Positions 17,544-27,233 of a stretch of 64,000 nt of DNA are shown here, piece after piece (the first letter of the stretch is position 1; every line of letters starts with the position of its first letter). Source of the stretch: Streptomyces sp. NBC_00083 (GTDB taxonomy: Bacteria; Actinomycetota; Actinomycetes; Streptomycetales; Streptomycetaceae); contig NZ_JAPELY010000001.1 in the NCBI RefSeq assembly GCF_026343295.1, positions 1,984,001-2,048,000 of the forward strand. Reading direction: 5' to 3'. Under the pieces are notes generated by a model, which saw nothing but the letters and a program-made list of their open reading frames with translations, searched no databases and was not told the origin of the DNA. Made by a program: the position numbers and the translations under genes.

Positions 17544-18317
17544 ATGAGCACGGCACAGACGCAGCACGGCACCGCCGTGGTGGTCACCGGCGCGGGCGGC
17601 GGCATCGGCGCGGCCCTCGCACGCAGATTCGCGAGAGAGGGCGCCCGCGTCGTCGTCAACGACCTCGACGCCGACAAGGCCCGCCGCACCGCCGAGGAGA
17701 TCGGCGCGATCGCCGTCCCCGGCGACGCCTCCACCGTCGTCGCCGCCGCCCGCGACGCCCTCGGCGGCCGCATCGACGTCTACTGCGCCAACGCCGGCCT
17801 CGGCTCCGGCGGTTCGGAGGCGGCCCCGGAGGACGTGTGGGCCGCGGCGTGGGACGTCAATGTGATGGCCCACGTCCGCGCGGCCCGCGAACTCCTGCCG
17901 GACTGGCTGGAGCGCGGCAGCGGACGCTTCGTCTCCACCGTCTCCGCCGCCGGACTGCTCAGCATGATCGGCGCGGCTCCGTACAGCGTCACCAAGCACG
18001 GCGCGCTCGCCTTCGCCGAGTGGCTCTCGCTCACGTACCGGCACCGGGGCGTCCACGTCCACGCGATCTGCCCCCAGGGCGTCCGCACCGACATGCTCGC
18101 CGCGACCGGCACCGCGGGCGACCTCGTGCTCAGGCCCACCGCGATCGAGCCGTCCGAGGTCGCCGACGCGCTCTTCGCCGCGATGGCCGATGATCGCTTC
18201 CTGGTGCTGCCGCACCCCGAGGTGGCGGACTATTACACCGCCCGCGCCGCCACCCCGGACCGCTGGCTGACCAGCATGAACCACCTCCAGCAGAAGTGGG
18301 AGACGGACGCCGGATGA
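17544..18317 (+). CDS. Short-chain dehydrogenase/reductase
   Basis: This 257-residue SDR has the cofactor loop TGAGGGIGAALA and NDLDADKARRT after strand 2, which suggests NAD(H). The catalytic Ser is in VSTVSAAGLL and the Tyr/Lys pair in YSVTKHG. It oxidises or reduces a hydroxy/keto group. It overlaps the acyl-CoA ligase by ATGA and stands first after an operator-like site. Context with ligase, ACAD and APH kinase suggests action on a keto or hydroxy acyl-CoA, as LvaD does in levulinate breakdown; that is inference. Confidence 0.92.
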   Translation: MSTAQTQHGTAVVVTGAGGGIGAALARRFAREGARVVVNDLDADKARRTAEEIGAIAVPGDASTVVAAARDALGGRIDVYCANAGLGSGGSEAAPEDVWAAAWDVNVMAHVRAARELLPDWLERGSGRFVSTVSAAGLLSMIGAAPYSVTKHGALAFAEWLSLTYRHRGVHVHAICPQGVRTDMLAATGTAGDLVLRPTAIEPSEVADALFAAMADDRFLVLPHPEVADYYTARAATPDRWLTSMNHLQQKWETDAG

Positions 18318-19966
18318 CCTCGATCTACGCGGCCAAGCCCTGGCTCGCCCAGCTCAGCGCGGCCCAGCGGGCGGACATCGACCCGCCCGGTACGGTCCTC
18401 GACTCCTTCCGCGCCGCCGTCGCCCGTGCCCCCGAACACACCGCGCTCGCCTACTTCGACGGCCGCCTCGGCTATCGGGAGGTGGACGAGCTGTCCGACT
18501 CGGTGGCAGGACACCTCGCCGCCCGCGGCCTCCGCCCCGGCGAGCGCGTCGCGCTCATGCTCCAGAACACCCCGCACTTCGTGATCGCCCTGCTCGGCGC
18601 GTGGAAGGCCGGCGCCGTCGTCGTGCCGCTCAACCCCATGTACAAGGCGGGCGAGGTCGCCCACGTCCTGCACGACGCCGATGTCGCCGCGCTGGTCTGC
18701 TCCGACCGCGCCTGGGCGGAGTACCTGCGCGACACCGCCGCCGACTCCCCGGTCCGCATCGCGCTCACCGCCTGCGAACTCGACCTCCAGACCCGCAACG
18801 ACCAGCGTGTCCTCGGCTTCGAGCGGCTGCCGGTGCCCGCGGGCGCCGACGACCTCGTCACCGTCGCCCGGATGGGCCTTGCCGCACCGGGGGAGAGCCG
18901 GATCGCGGGCGACGACACGGCGTTGATCAGCTACACGTCCGGCACCAGCGGCACCCCCAAGGGGGCGATGAACACCCACCGCGGCATCACCTACAACGCG
19001 GAGCGCCAGCGCACCGGGCATCCGGTCGCCGAGGGCTCGGGCTACTTCGCACTCGCGCCGCTCTTCCACATCACCGGCATGGTCTGCGAGCTCGCGACCT
19101 GCATCGCCAACGCCGGCACCCTGATCCTCACCTACCGCTTCCACCCGGGCGTCGTCCTCGACGCCTTCGCCGAGCACCGCCCCGCCTACACCGTCGGCCC
19201 CTCCACGGCGTTCATGGCGCTCGCCGCCACCCCCGGCGTCACCCGCGACCACTTCGCCTCGTTCGAGCTGATCTCGTCGGGCGGCGCCCCGCTGCCGCCC
19301 GCGCTGGTGGAACGGTTCCGCGCGGGGTTCGGTCCGTACATCCGCAACGGCTACGGCCTGACCGAGTGCACCGCCCCCTGCGCCTCCGTGCCGCCCGAGA
19401 AGGAAGCGCCGGTCGACCCCGTCTCCGGCACGCTCTCCGTCGGCGTGCCCGGTCCCCAGACGGTCGTACGGATCGTCGACCTCGAAGGCAACGAGGTGCC
19501 CTTCGGCGAGCAGGGCGAGATCGTGGTGAGCGGACCCCAGGTGGTGCCCGGTTACTGGCGCCGCCCCGACGCCACCGCCGAGGCGTTCCCCGACGGCGAG
19601 CTGCGCACCGGCGACATCGGCTTCATGGACCGCGACGGCTGGCTGTACGTCGTCGACCGCATGAAGGACATGATCAACGCGTCCGGCTTCAAGGTCTGGC
19701 CGCGTGAGGTGGAGGACGTCCTCTACACACACCCGGCGGTGCGCGAGGTGGCCGTCGTGGGCATCCCCGACGCCTACCGCGGCGAGAGCGTCAAGGCGTA
19801 CGTCTCCCTGCGCCCCGGCGCCGAAGCGGACCCGGCGGAACTCGCCGCGTACTGCAAGGAGCGGCTCGCGGCCTACAAGTACCCGCGCGAGGTGGAGATC
19901 CTGGCGGAGCTTCCCAAGACGACGAGTGGGAAGATCCTCAGGCGGGAGCTGCGCACCCAGGCGTAA
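18314..19966 (+). CDS. AMP-dependent fatty acyl-CoA ligase
   Basis: This 550-residue ANL-superfamily enzyme makes acyl-CoA from a free acid, ATP and CoA. The phosphate loop YTSGTSGTPKGAM is near residue 210. GYGLTECTAP and TGDIGFMDRDGWLYVVDRMKD follow, and the C-terminal catalytic lysine is in PKTTSGKILRREL. Start ATG 18314 overlaps the SDR stop (ATGA), so translation is coupled. It would activate the acid handled by this cluster. Chain length is not readable; the neighbours fit a short or medium hydroxy/keto acid. Confidence 0.93.
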   Translation: MTSIYAAKPWLAQLSAAQRADIDPPGTVLDSFRAAVARAPEHTALAYFDGRLGYREVDELSDSVAGHLAARGLRPGERVALMLQNTPHFVIALLGAWKAGAVVVPLNPMYKAGEVAHVLHDADVAALVCSDRAWAEYLRDTAADSPVRIALTACELDLQTRNDQRVLGFERLPVPAGADDLVTVARMGLAAPGESRIAGDDTALISYTSGTSGTPKGAMNTHRGITYNAERQRTGHPVAEGSGYFALAPLFHITGMVCELATCIANAGTLILTYRFHPGVVLDAFAEHRPAYTVGPSTAFMALAATPGVTRDHFASFELISSGGAPLPPALVERFRAGFGPYIRNGYGLTECTAPCASVPPEKEAPVDPVSGTLSVGVPGPQTVVRIVDLEGNEVPFGEQGEIVVSGPQVVPGYWRRPDATAEAFPDGELRTGDIGFMDRDGWLYVVDRMKDMINASGFKVWPREVEDVLYTHPAVREVAVVGIPDAYRGESVKAYVSLRPGAEADPAELAAYCKERLAAYKYPREVEILAELPKTTSGKILRRELRTQA

Positions 19967-20010
19967 CTCCCGGGTGCCGGCAGGTACCGACACAGCAGGA
20001 CCGGAACAGG

Positions 20011-20030
20011 GCGGGGGCCCAGGCCCCCGC
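20011..20030 (+). terminator. GC hairpin between ligase and TetR genes
   Basis: GCGGGGGCC and GGCCCCCGC are separated by two bases; there is no T-tract. It may end or attenuate the SDR-ligase transcript before the TetR gene. Confidence 0.4.
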
Positions 20031-20056
20031 GCACGTACGACAGAAAGGTGGCGGCG

Positions 20057-20653
20057 ATGGCCAAGGCGACGGACACAAGCGGCACCACCCCCGTCCCCCA
20101 GCGGCTGCTCGCCGCCGCCACCCGCCTCTTCGCGGAGAACGGCTACGACCGCACCTCCGTGCAGGAGATCGTGGAGGCGGCGGGGGTCACCAAGGGCGCG
20201 CTCTACCACTACTTCGGCTCCAAGGAGGACCTCCTCCAGGAGGTGTACGCCCGGGTGCTGCGCCTCCAGCAGGAGCGGCTCGACGCGTTCGCCGGCGCGG
20301 ACGCGCCGATCGAGCAGCGGCTGCGCGAGGCGGCCGCCGACGTGGTGGTGACCACCATCGACAACCTCGACGACGCCGCGATCTTCTTCCGCTCGATGCA
20401 CCAGCTCAGCCCCGAGAAGAACAAGCAGGTCCGCGCCGAGCGGCGGCGCTACCACGAGCGGTTCCGCGCCCTCATCGAGGAGGGCCAGGCCGCCGGGGTG
20501 TTCTCGACCGCGACCCCGGCGGACCTGGTGGTCGACTACCACTTCGGCTCGGTCCACCACCTGTCCACCTGGTACCGGCCGGACGGGCCGCTCACCCAGC
20601 AGCAGGTCGCCGATCACCTCGCCGACCTGCTGCTGCGCGCGCTGCGGCCCTGA
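20057..20653 (+). CDS. TetR family regulator, KstR2/FadR-like
   Basis: This 198-residue repressor has an HTH at about residues 31-54, IVEAAGVTKGALYHYFGSKED. A C-terminal motif WYRPDGPLTQQQVADHLADLLL is reminiscent of KstR2-type regulators that sense acyl-CoA. AAAGGTGG precedes ATG 20057; GTG 20048 is too close to it. Operator-like TACCGACC sites at 17495 and 22960 bracket the cluster, and this is its only regulator gene, so it is the likely repressor of both arms. Confidence 0.88.
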   Translation: MAKATDTSGTTPVPQRLLAAATRLFAENGYDRTSVQEIVEAAGVTKGALYHYFGSKEDLLQEVYARVLRLQQERLDAFAGADAPIEQRLREAAADVVVTTIDNLDDAAIFFRSMHQLSPEKNKQVRAERRRYHERFRALIEEGQAAGVFSTATPADLVVDYHFGSVHHLSTWYRPDGPLTQQQVADHLADLLLRALRP

Positions 20654-20665
20654 ACTCCCGCTCCG

Positions 20666-21880
<1,215 letters not shown>

Positions 21881-21889
21881 GGCGGGGGT

Positions 21890-22912
21890 TCAGCCTTCCT
21901 GAAGGGTGGTGAGACCGTGCTCGATGAAGACGGGGACCAGCTCGCCGATGCGGTCGAACCCGGCGCCCACGGTCTGGCCGAGGGTGTAGCGGTAGTGGAT
22001 GCCTTCGAGGATCACGGCGAGCTTGAACCAGGCGAACGCCGTGTACCAGGAGATGGCCGAGGTGTCGCGGCCGGAGCGGGCCGCGTAGCGCTCGATCAGC
22101 TCGGCGGGGGAGGGGTGGCCCGGGGCGCCGGCCGTGGTGGAGACCGGCGAGTGGGGCAGGTCCAGCTTCGCGCTGTACATGACCAGCAGCCCGAGGTCGG
22201 TCAGCGGGTCGCCGAGGGTGGACATCTCCCAGTCGAGCACCGCCTCGATGCGGTCGCCCTCGCCGATCAGGACGTTGTCCAGGCGGTAGTCGCCGTGCAC
22301 GACGGCCGGCGCGGGCGAGGCCGGCAGATCGCGCCCGAGGGCGGTGTGCAGTTCGTCGATGCCGGCGAGTTCGCGATTGCGGGAGGCGTCGAGCTGCTTG
22401 CCCCAGCGCCGCAGCTGCCGGTCGAGGAAGCCCTCGGGCCGCCCGAAGTCCCCGAGGCCGACCGCTTCCGGGTCGACGGCGTGCAGCTCGACCAGCGTGT
22501 CCACCAGGGAGAGCACGGCGGCCCTGGTCCGCGCGGGGCCGAGCGGGGCGAGCTGCTCGGCGGTGCGGTAGGGCGTGCCGGCCACGTACTCCATGACGTA
22601 GAACGGGGAGCCGAGCACCGACTCGTCCTCGCAGAGCAGCACCGGCTCGGGCACCGGGACGGCCGTCGGGTGCAGGGCGCTGATCACCCGGTGCTCGCGC
22701 CTCATGTCGTGCGCGGTGGCGAGCACATGGCCGAGCGGCGGGCGGCGTACGACCCACTGGCCTGCGCCGTCGGTGACGACGTAGGTCAGGTTCGACCGGC
22801 CGCCCTCGATCAGGCGGGCGCTGAGCGGTCCGCTCACGAGGCCCGGACGCGCGCGGTCCAGATGGGCCCGCAGCCGCTCCGGATCGAGGCCTGGCGGGGG
22901 GACTGCGCTCAT
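21890..22912 (-). CDS. APH-family phosphotransferase, ACAD10/11 N-domain/LvaA-like
   Basis: This 340-residue kinase-fold protein has EGGRSNLTYVV (nucleotide loop) and VVRRPPLGHVLATAHDM with the ATP lysine position shifted as in this family. The catalytic loop is VVHGDYRLDNVLI, and VLDWEMSTLGDPLTDLG is the metal-binding DxD-like segment. LvaA of Pseudomonas and ACAD10/11 N-domains phosphorylate 4-hydroxyacyl-CoA. GGAGGTG at 6 bases before ATG 22912 sets the start; longer frames reach into the operator region. It leads the ACAD gene in a two-gene operon. Confidence 0.88.
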   Translation of the reverse strand: MSAVPPPGLDPERLRAHLDRARPGLVSGPLSARLIEGGRSNLTYVVTDGAGQWVVRRPPLGHVLATAHDMRREHRVISALHPTAVPVPEPVLLCEDESVLGSPFYVMEYVAGTPYRTAEQLAPLGPARTRAAVLSLVDTLVELHAVDPEAVGLGDFGRPEGFLDRQLRRWGKQLDASRNRELAGIDELHTALGRDLPASPAPAVVHGDYRLDNVLIGEGDRIEAVLDWEMSTLGDPLTDLGLLVMYSAKLDLPHSPVSTTAGAPGHPSPAELIERYAARSGRDTSAISWYTAFAWFKLAVILEGIHYRYTLGQTVGAGFDRIGELVPVFIEHGLTTLQEG

Positions 22913-22959
22913 GTTCGGCACCTCCACGGCGGGGTCGGTCATCGTGTAAGCGAACACGC

Positions 22960-22975
22960 TACCGACCAGTCGGTA
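22960..22975. promoter_or_regulatory. Candidate TetR operator upstream of the kinase-ACAD operon
   Basis: TACCGACCAGTCGGTA is a perfect dyad (TACCGAC/GTCGGTA) with a CA centre, 48 bases before the kinase start. It resembles 17495-17510. Confidence 0.65.
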
Positions 22976-23063
22976 TGCCGTCCAGACCGGACCCCCTACG
23001 AGTCCGGACCGGACGCCCTCCTGCCGGGCCCCGCATGGCAGGGCCCCCGGACCGGAGCCGTGG

Positions 23064-23387
23064 TCAGAAGAGCATGGCGACGGCGAAACAGGCCAGGGCC
23101 ACCGTGCACCCGGCCGCGGCGAGGGCGGCGCGCACCCCGAGCACCCGGAAGCGCGGGGCGCCGCCGCTCAGGGTCTGGATGCGCAGGTGCGCCACGGCGA
23201 GGAAACCGAGCCACACCAGGGCGCTGAGCGTCACCGCGATCAGCGCCACCGGTGAACTTCCGCGGTGCACCGCCTGTTTGGCGGCGAGCACCGCGGTCAC
23301 CGTGCAGGACAGGGTGGTACGCCGCCACGCGAGCCGGGTCCGCTCGGGCTGGAGCCCGGGGTCCCGGTCGGGGAGCCGGGCGGTCAT
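23064..23387 (-). CDS. DUF202 membrane protein
   Basis: This 107-residue protein opens LQPERTRLAWRRTTLSCTV, the DUF202 signature, and has three hydrophobic helices ending ALACFAVAMLF. Its ATG overlaps the stop of the upstream DUF202 gene (ATGA), so the two are translationally coupled. The function of the family is not established. Confidence 0.82.
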   Translation of the reverse strand: MTARLPDRDPGLQPERTRLAWRRTTLSCTVTAVLAAKQAVHRGSSPVALIAVTLSALVWLGFLAVAHLRIQTLSGGAPRFRVLGVRAALAAAGCTVALACFAVAMLF

Positions 23388-23779
23388 CAGCCGGCCCAGC
23401 CGAAGACGACGACCACCACCATCGCCACGGCGACCAGGGCCACGGCGAGGCTCAGGACGGTCGGGAAGCGCGACACCGGAAGGTCCTCGCCGCGCCGCAT
23501 GGCCCGCTCGCACCGCACCCAGTGGTTGACCGCACGCAGCGCGCAGAGCACCCCCGACGCGAGCAGCGCGAGCGCGAGCGCCACCCGGATGCCCCACCGC
23601 AGGTCGGGCAGGAACTGGTCGACCGCGAACCCGCCGCCGACCAGCGCGAGCGAGGTCCTGATCCAGGCCAGGAAGGTGCGCTCGTTGGCGAGCGAGAACC
23701 GGTAGTCGGGGGTCTCGCCCTCCTCGCCGATGCGCTGGGGCGCGAACCACAGCCGCAGCGTCTGCACGATCGTGATCAC
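23387..23779 (-). CDS. YidH/DUF202 family membrane protein
   Basis: This protein of about 130 residues contains RFSLANERTFLAWIRTSLALV, the longer DUF202 signature, then three membrane helices. It starts at one of several close GTG codons: 23779 is chosen, 23788 is an alternative. It forms a tandem coupled pair with a shorter DUF202 protein, possibly a heteromeric membrane complex. The NUDIX gene lies 25 bases upstream on the same strand and may be in the same transcript. Confidence 0.8.
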   Translation of the reverse strand: MITIVQTLRLWFAPQRIGEEGETPDYRFSLANERTFLAWIRTSLALVGGGFAVDQFLPDLRWGIRVALALALLASGVLCALRAVNHWVRCERAMRRGEDLPVSRFPTVLSLAVALVAVAMVVVVVFGWAG

Positions 23780-23804
23780 CTGCCGCACCCTACCCGGCGG
23801 TCCC

Positions 23805-24320
23805 TCAGGACAGCACGAGCCCCGAGGAGCGCAGCCGCCGCCAGGCCGCGAGGCCGTCCGGCACCCACTCCCACTGGCCGATGCGCCGCTCCACCTCGTC
23901 GAGCGGCAGGAAGTCGTGCCAGGCGACCTCCTCCACCTGCGGTCGCACGGGCAGCTCGCAGCGCACCTCGTAGACCGACGACCACCAGCTCTGCTCGCCG
24001 TTCTCGTAGAGGAACTTGAACAGCGGCACCGGCCGCGGCAGCCCCCGCACCCCGAGTTCCTCCTCGGCCTCGCGCAGCGCCGCGTCGTCGTACGACTCGC
24101 CCGCACCGACCACGCCGCCGACGAACAGGTCGTACAGGGAGGGGAAGACCAGCTTCTCCGGGGTGCGGCGGTGCACGAAGATCCGGCCCGCCGCGTCCCG
24201 GGCCAGGACGAACACACAGCGGTGCCGCAGGTTCCGCGCGTAGGCGTCGGCCCGCCGAGCCTGCCCGGTCACGGTGTCGTGCTCGTCGACGATGTCCAGG
24301 ATTTCGTCAGCCGGATTCAT
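23805..24320 (-). CDS. NUDIX hydrolase, Idi/YfcD-like
   Basis: This 171-residue protein has the Nudix box GGVVGAGESYDDAALREAEEELGV at about residues 68-90 (GX5EX7REUXEEXGU complete). The N-terminus EILDIVDEHDTVTGQARR and RHRCVFVLARD place it with the YfcD/isopentenyl-diphosphate-isomerase-like group that hydrolyses nucleoside-diphosphate-type substrates. ATG 24320 is chosen over the longer frame to 24374, which reads through a Pro/Gly-rich stretch. Confidence 0.88.
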   Translation of the reverse strand: MNPADEILDIVDEHDTVTGQARRADAYARNLRHRCVFVLARDAAGRIFVHRRTPEKLVFPSLYDLFVGGVVGAGESYDDAALREAEEELGVRGLPRPVPLFKFLYENGEQSWWSSVYEVRCELPVRPQVEEVAWHDFLPLDEVERRIGQWEWVPDGLAAWRRLRSSGLVLS

Positions 24321-24386
24321 GGGCCCATGAAACCACCGTCCGGGTGGCGCCCGAGCGGCCCCGCCTCCCGTCACCTGCCCGGCCGC

Positions 24387-25283
24387 TCAGTGCGGCTGGA
24401 GGTCGCGGGTCTCCGCCTGCGACGCCGTGCCCGACGGCATCGCCGGGTGCAGCCCGAGCAGCACGATCCCCGCCACGATCGCCGCGAGCCCCGCCGCCTC
24501 CCAGGCGAGCGCGCCCGTGTCGGTACGCAGCCGGTCCCCGAGGAAGCCGACCGCGCAGGCGATCCCGGCGAGCGGCTGCGCCGCCGTCAGCGCGGGCAGC
24601 GACATCCGCAGCGGAGCCGTCTCGAAGGCGCTCTGCACCAGGACGAGACCGGTGATGCCGAGCGCGATCACCGCGTACGGCTGCCAACTGGTCATCAGCT
24701 CCGGCCAGCCCCCGCGGGACAGGCGCTGGCCGCTGATCCGGGTCAGCGCGTCCTGAAGGCCGTACAGCATGCCCGCCGCGACGGCCAGCAGCACCGGCGC
24801 CGCCACGCTGAGCCGGTCGTGCTTGGCGAGCCCCGCGAGCAGCAGCGCGAGGCCGACCACGATGCCCACGATCAGCCAGTGCCGCAGCACACCCGCCACC
24901 GCGACACCGCCCTGCGGCTGGCCCGCCACGATGAACGCGGTCACCCCGCCGGCGAGCAGCGCCAGCCCCGCCCAGCCCTGGCGGCCGAGCGGCTGGCGCG
25001 TCCACAGCCGGGACAGCCACATCGCGAAGAACAGATTGGTCGCCACCAGCGGCTCGACCAGCGAGACCTCGCCCCAGCCGAGCGCCAGGGCACTGAGCAC
25101 CATGCCCGCGACCATCAGGCCTATCCCGGCAAGCCAGCGCGGCATCCGCACCAGGTCGAGCAGCAGCCTCGGAGAGAGGAAGTCGCTCAGCGGGGCGTGC
25201 TGCGCCGCGTTCTGCTGCAGCACGAAGCCCGAGCCCAGACAACACGCTGCGCTCACGGCGAGGACGAGGACCAGGACCGACAC
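24387..25283 (-). CDS. DMT family transporter
   Basis: This 298-residue protein has about nine or ten hydrophobic segments, begins VSVLVLVLAVSAACCLGSGFVLQQNAAQ and contains WGEVSLVEPLVATNLFFAMWLS. This resembles the NIPA/DMT group of actinobacteria. The substrate is unknown. GTG 25283 follows TTGAGGTG by six bases; GTG 25292 lies inside that site. It is divergent from the FAD dehydrogenase gene. Confidence 0.85.
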   Translation of the reverse strand: MSVLVLVLAVSAACCLGSGFVLQQNAAQHAPLSDFLSPRLLLDLVRMPRWLAGIGLMVAGMVLSALALGWGEVSLVEPLVATNLFFAMWLSRLWTRQPLGRQGWAGLALLAGGVTAFIVAGQPQGGVAVAGVLRHWLIVGIVVGLALLLAGLAKHDRLSVAAPVLLAVAAGMLYGLQDALTRISGQRLSRGGWPELMTSWQPYAVIALGITGLVLVQSAFETAPLRMSLPALTAAQPLAGIACAVGFLGDRLRTDTGALAWEAAGLAAIVAGIVLLGLHPAMPSGTASQAETRDLQPH

Positions 25284-25449
25284 GTCGTACACCTCAAGTA
25301 CGGCCGGGGGGCGCTGTTTTGGCCGACGATAGCGCTCCGGGGACGCTGCTGCCTCTCGGGTGCCCGCACCCGGGCGGTTGACGCCGGGTGACGGCCCGCC
25401 GAAGATCTGACCCACGGGTAACGTGGCGGACGAGCGGAGTGAGCGGCTC

Positions 25450-27105
25450 ATGGCGTACGACGCCGATGTGATCGTGGTCGGGGCGGGGCTCGCGGGCCTG
25501 GTGGCCACGGCCGAGCTGGTGGACGCGGGCAGGAAGGTGATCCTGCTCGACCAGGAGCCCGAACAGTCCCTGGGCGGCCAGGCACACTGGTCCTTCGGCG
25601 GTCTCTTCCTCGTCGACTCGCCCGAGCAGCGCCGCATGCGGATCAAGGACAGCCGGGCGCTGGCGCTCCAGGACTGGTACGGCACGGCCGGCTTCGACCG
25701 GCCCGAGGACCACTGGCCGCGCGCGTGGGCCGAGGCGTACGTCGACTTCGCGGCCGGCGAGAAGCGGGCGTGGCTGCACGCCCAGGGAGTCCGGTTCTTT
25801 CCTGTGGTGGGCTGGGCCGAACGAGGCGGTTACGACGCCACCGGCCATGGCAACTCCGTTCCCCGCTTCCACATCACCTGGGGCACCGGGCCCGGCCTCG
25901 TCGCCCCCTTCGAACGGAGGGTGCGGGAGGGCGCCGCCCGGGGGCTTGTCCAGTTCGCTTTCCGCCACCGGGTGACGGGGCTCGGGCGCAGTGCCGGGGC
26001 CGTCGACACGGTGACCGGCGAGATCCTGGAACCGTCGGACGCCGCGCGCGGGACCGCGTCCACCCGGACCGTCACCGGATCCTTCGAGCTTAAGGCGCAG
26101 GCCGTGATCGTGACCAGCGGCGGCATCGGAGGCAACCACGACCTCGTGCGGGCCCAGTGGCCCCAGCGGCTCGGCACCCCGCCCGAGCACATGCTGTCCG
26201 GCGTGCCCGCCCACGTCGACGGCCTCATGCTCGGCATCACCGAGGAGGCCGGCGCCCACCACATCAACCGCGACCGGATGTGGCACTACACCGAGGGCAT
26301 CCAGAACTGGGACCCGATCTGGTCCCGGCACGGCATCCGCATCCTCCCGGGACCCTCCTCGCTCTGGCTGGACGCGCACGGCAGCCGGCTCCCGGTACCG
26401 CTCTTCCCGGGCTTCGACACGCTCGGCACGCTCGACCACATCATGAAGACCGGCCACGACTACACGTGGTTCGTCCTCGACCAGAAGATCATCGGCAAGG
26501 AGTTCGCCCTGTCGGGCTCCGAGCAGAACCCCGATCTGACGGGCAAGTCCGTGCGCGGTGTCATCGGGCGGGCTCGGGCCGACGTGCCGGGTCCGGTCAA
26601 GGCGTTCATGGACCACGGCGCCGACTTCGTCGTCGAGAAGGACCTCGCCTCGCTGGTGCGCGGCATGAACGCGCTGACCAAGGAGCCCCTCATCGACGAG
26701 GCGGCGCTGCGCCGCGAGATCGTGGCCCGCGACCGCGAGATCCGCAACCCCTTCACCAAGGACCTCCAGGTCACCGCCATCCGCGGGGCCCGCGCCTACC
26801 TCGGCGACAAGCTGATCCGCACCGCGCCCCCGCACCGCATCCTCGACCCGAAGGCCGGCCCCCTGATCGCGGTCAAGCTGCACATCCTGACCCGCAAGTC
26901 GCTCGGCGGACTGGAGACCGACCTGTCCTCGCGCGTCCTCACGGCGGGCGGCGAGCCGCTGCCGGGTGTGTACGCGGCGGGGGAGGCCGCCGGGTTCGGC
27001 GGCGGCGGCGTCCACGGCTACCGCTCCCTGGAAGGCACCTTCCTCGGCGGCTGCGTCTTCTCCGGCCGCGCGGCGGGCCATGCGGCGGCGCAGGCGGTCG
27101 CCTAG
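25450..27105 (+). CDS. FAD-binding dehydrogenase (fumarate reductase/ketosteroid dehydrogenase-like)
   Basis: This 551-residue flavoprotein has the N-terminal dinucleotide motif VIVVGAGLAGLVATAELVDAGRKVILLDQE and GGQAHWSFGGLF. The C-terminal FAD contact is GVYAAGEAAGFGGGGVHGYRSLEGTFLGGCVFSGR. This is the FAD_binding_2 family with succinate dehydrogenase flavoprotein, 3-ketosteroid dehydrogenase and relatives. The actual substrate is unknown. ATG 25450 follows GGAGTGAGCGG. Confidence 0.9.
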   Translation: MAYDADVIVVGAGLAGLVATAELVDAGRKVILLDQEPEQSLGGQAHWSFGGLFLVDSPEQRRMRIKDSRALALQDWYGTAGFDRPEDHWPRAWAEAYVDFAAGEKRAWLHAQGVRFFPVVGWAERGGYDATGHGNSVPRFHITWGTGPGLVAPFERRVREGAARGLVQFAFRHRVTGLGRSAGAVDTVTGEILEPSDAARGTASTRTVTGSFELKAQAVIVTSGGIGGNHDLVRAQWPQRLGTPPEHMLSGVPAHVDGLMLGITEEAGAHHINRDRMWHYTEGIQNWDPIWSRHGIRILPGPSSLWLDAHGSRLPVPLFPGFDTLGTLDHIMKTGHDYTWFVLDQKIIGKEFALSGSEQNPDLTGKSVRGVIGRARADVPGPVKAFMDHGADFVVEKDLASLVRGMNALTKEPLIDEAALRREIVARDREIRNPFTKDLQVTAIRGARAYLGDKLIRTAPPHRILDPKAGPLIAVKLHILTRKSLGGLETDLSSRVLTAGGEPLPGVYAAGEAAGFGGGGVHGYRSLEGTFLGGCVFSGRAAGHAAAQAVA

Positions 27106-27233
27106 GAAGGCCTCTCCGGCGACCACGCGTGTTCGATCACGGTCCGCCGGTCGTTCACACGGGCGGCCTACGGTCGCGGCCGTGCCCCAACTCGGTTGAG
27201 CTGGGCGCGTGTTCGAAGGGGTACACATTCCGC

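Noticed and set aside
18601..19707. 368-codon plus-strand frame within the acyl-CoA ligase
   Set aside because: Arg/Ala-rich alternative frame of a gene with complete ANL motifs.
20048..20056. GTG start for the KstR2-like TetR gene
   Set aside because: It overlaps the AAAGGTGG ribosome site that serves ATG 20057.
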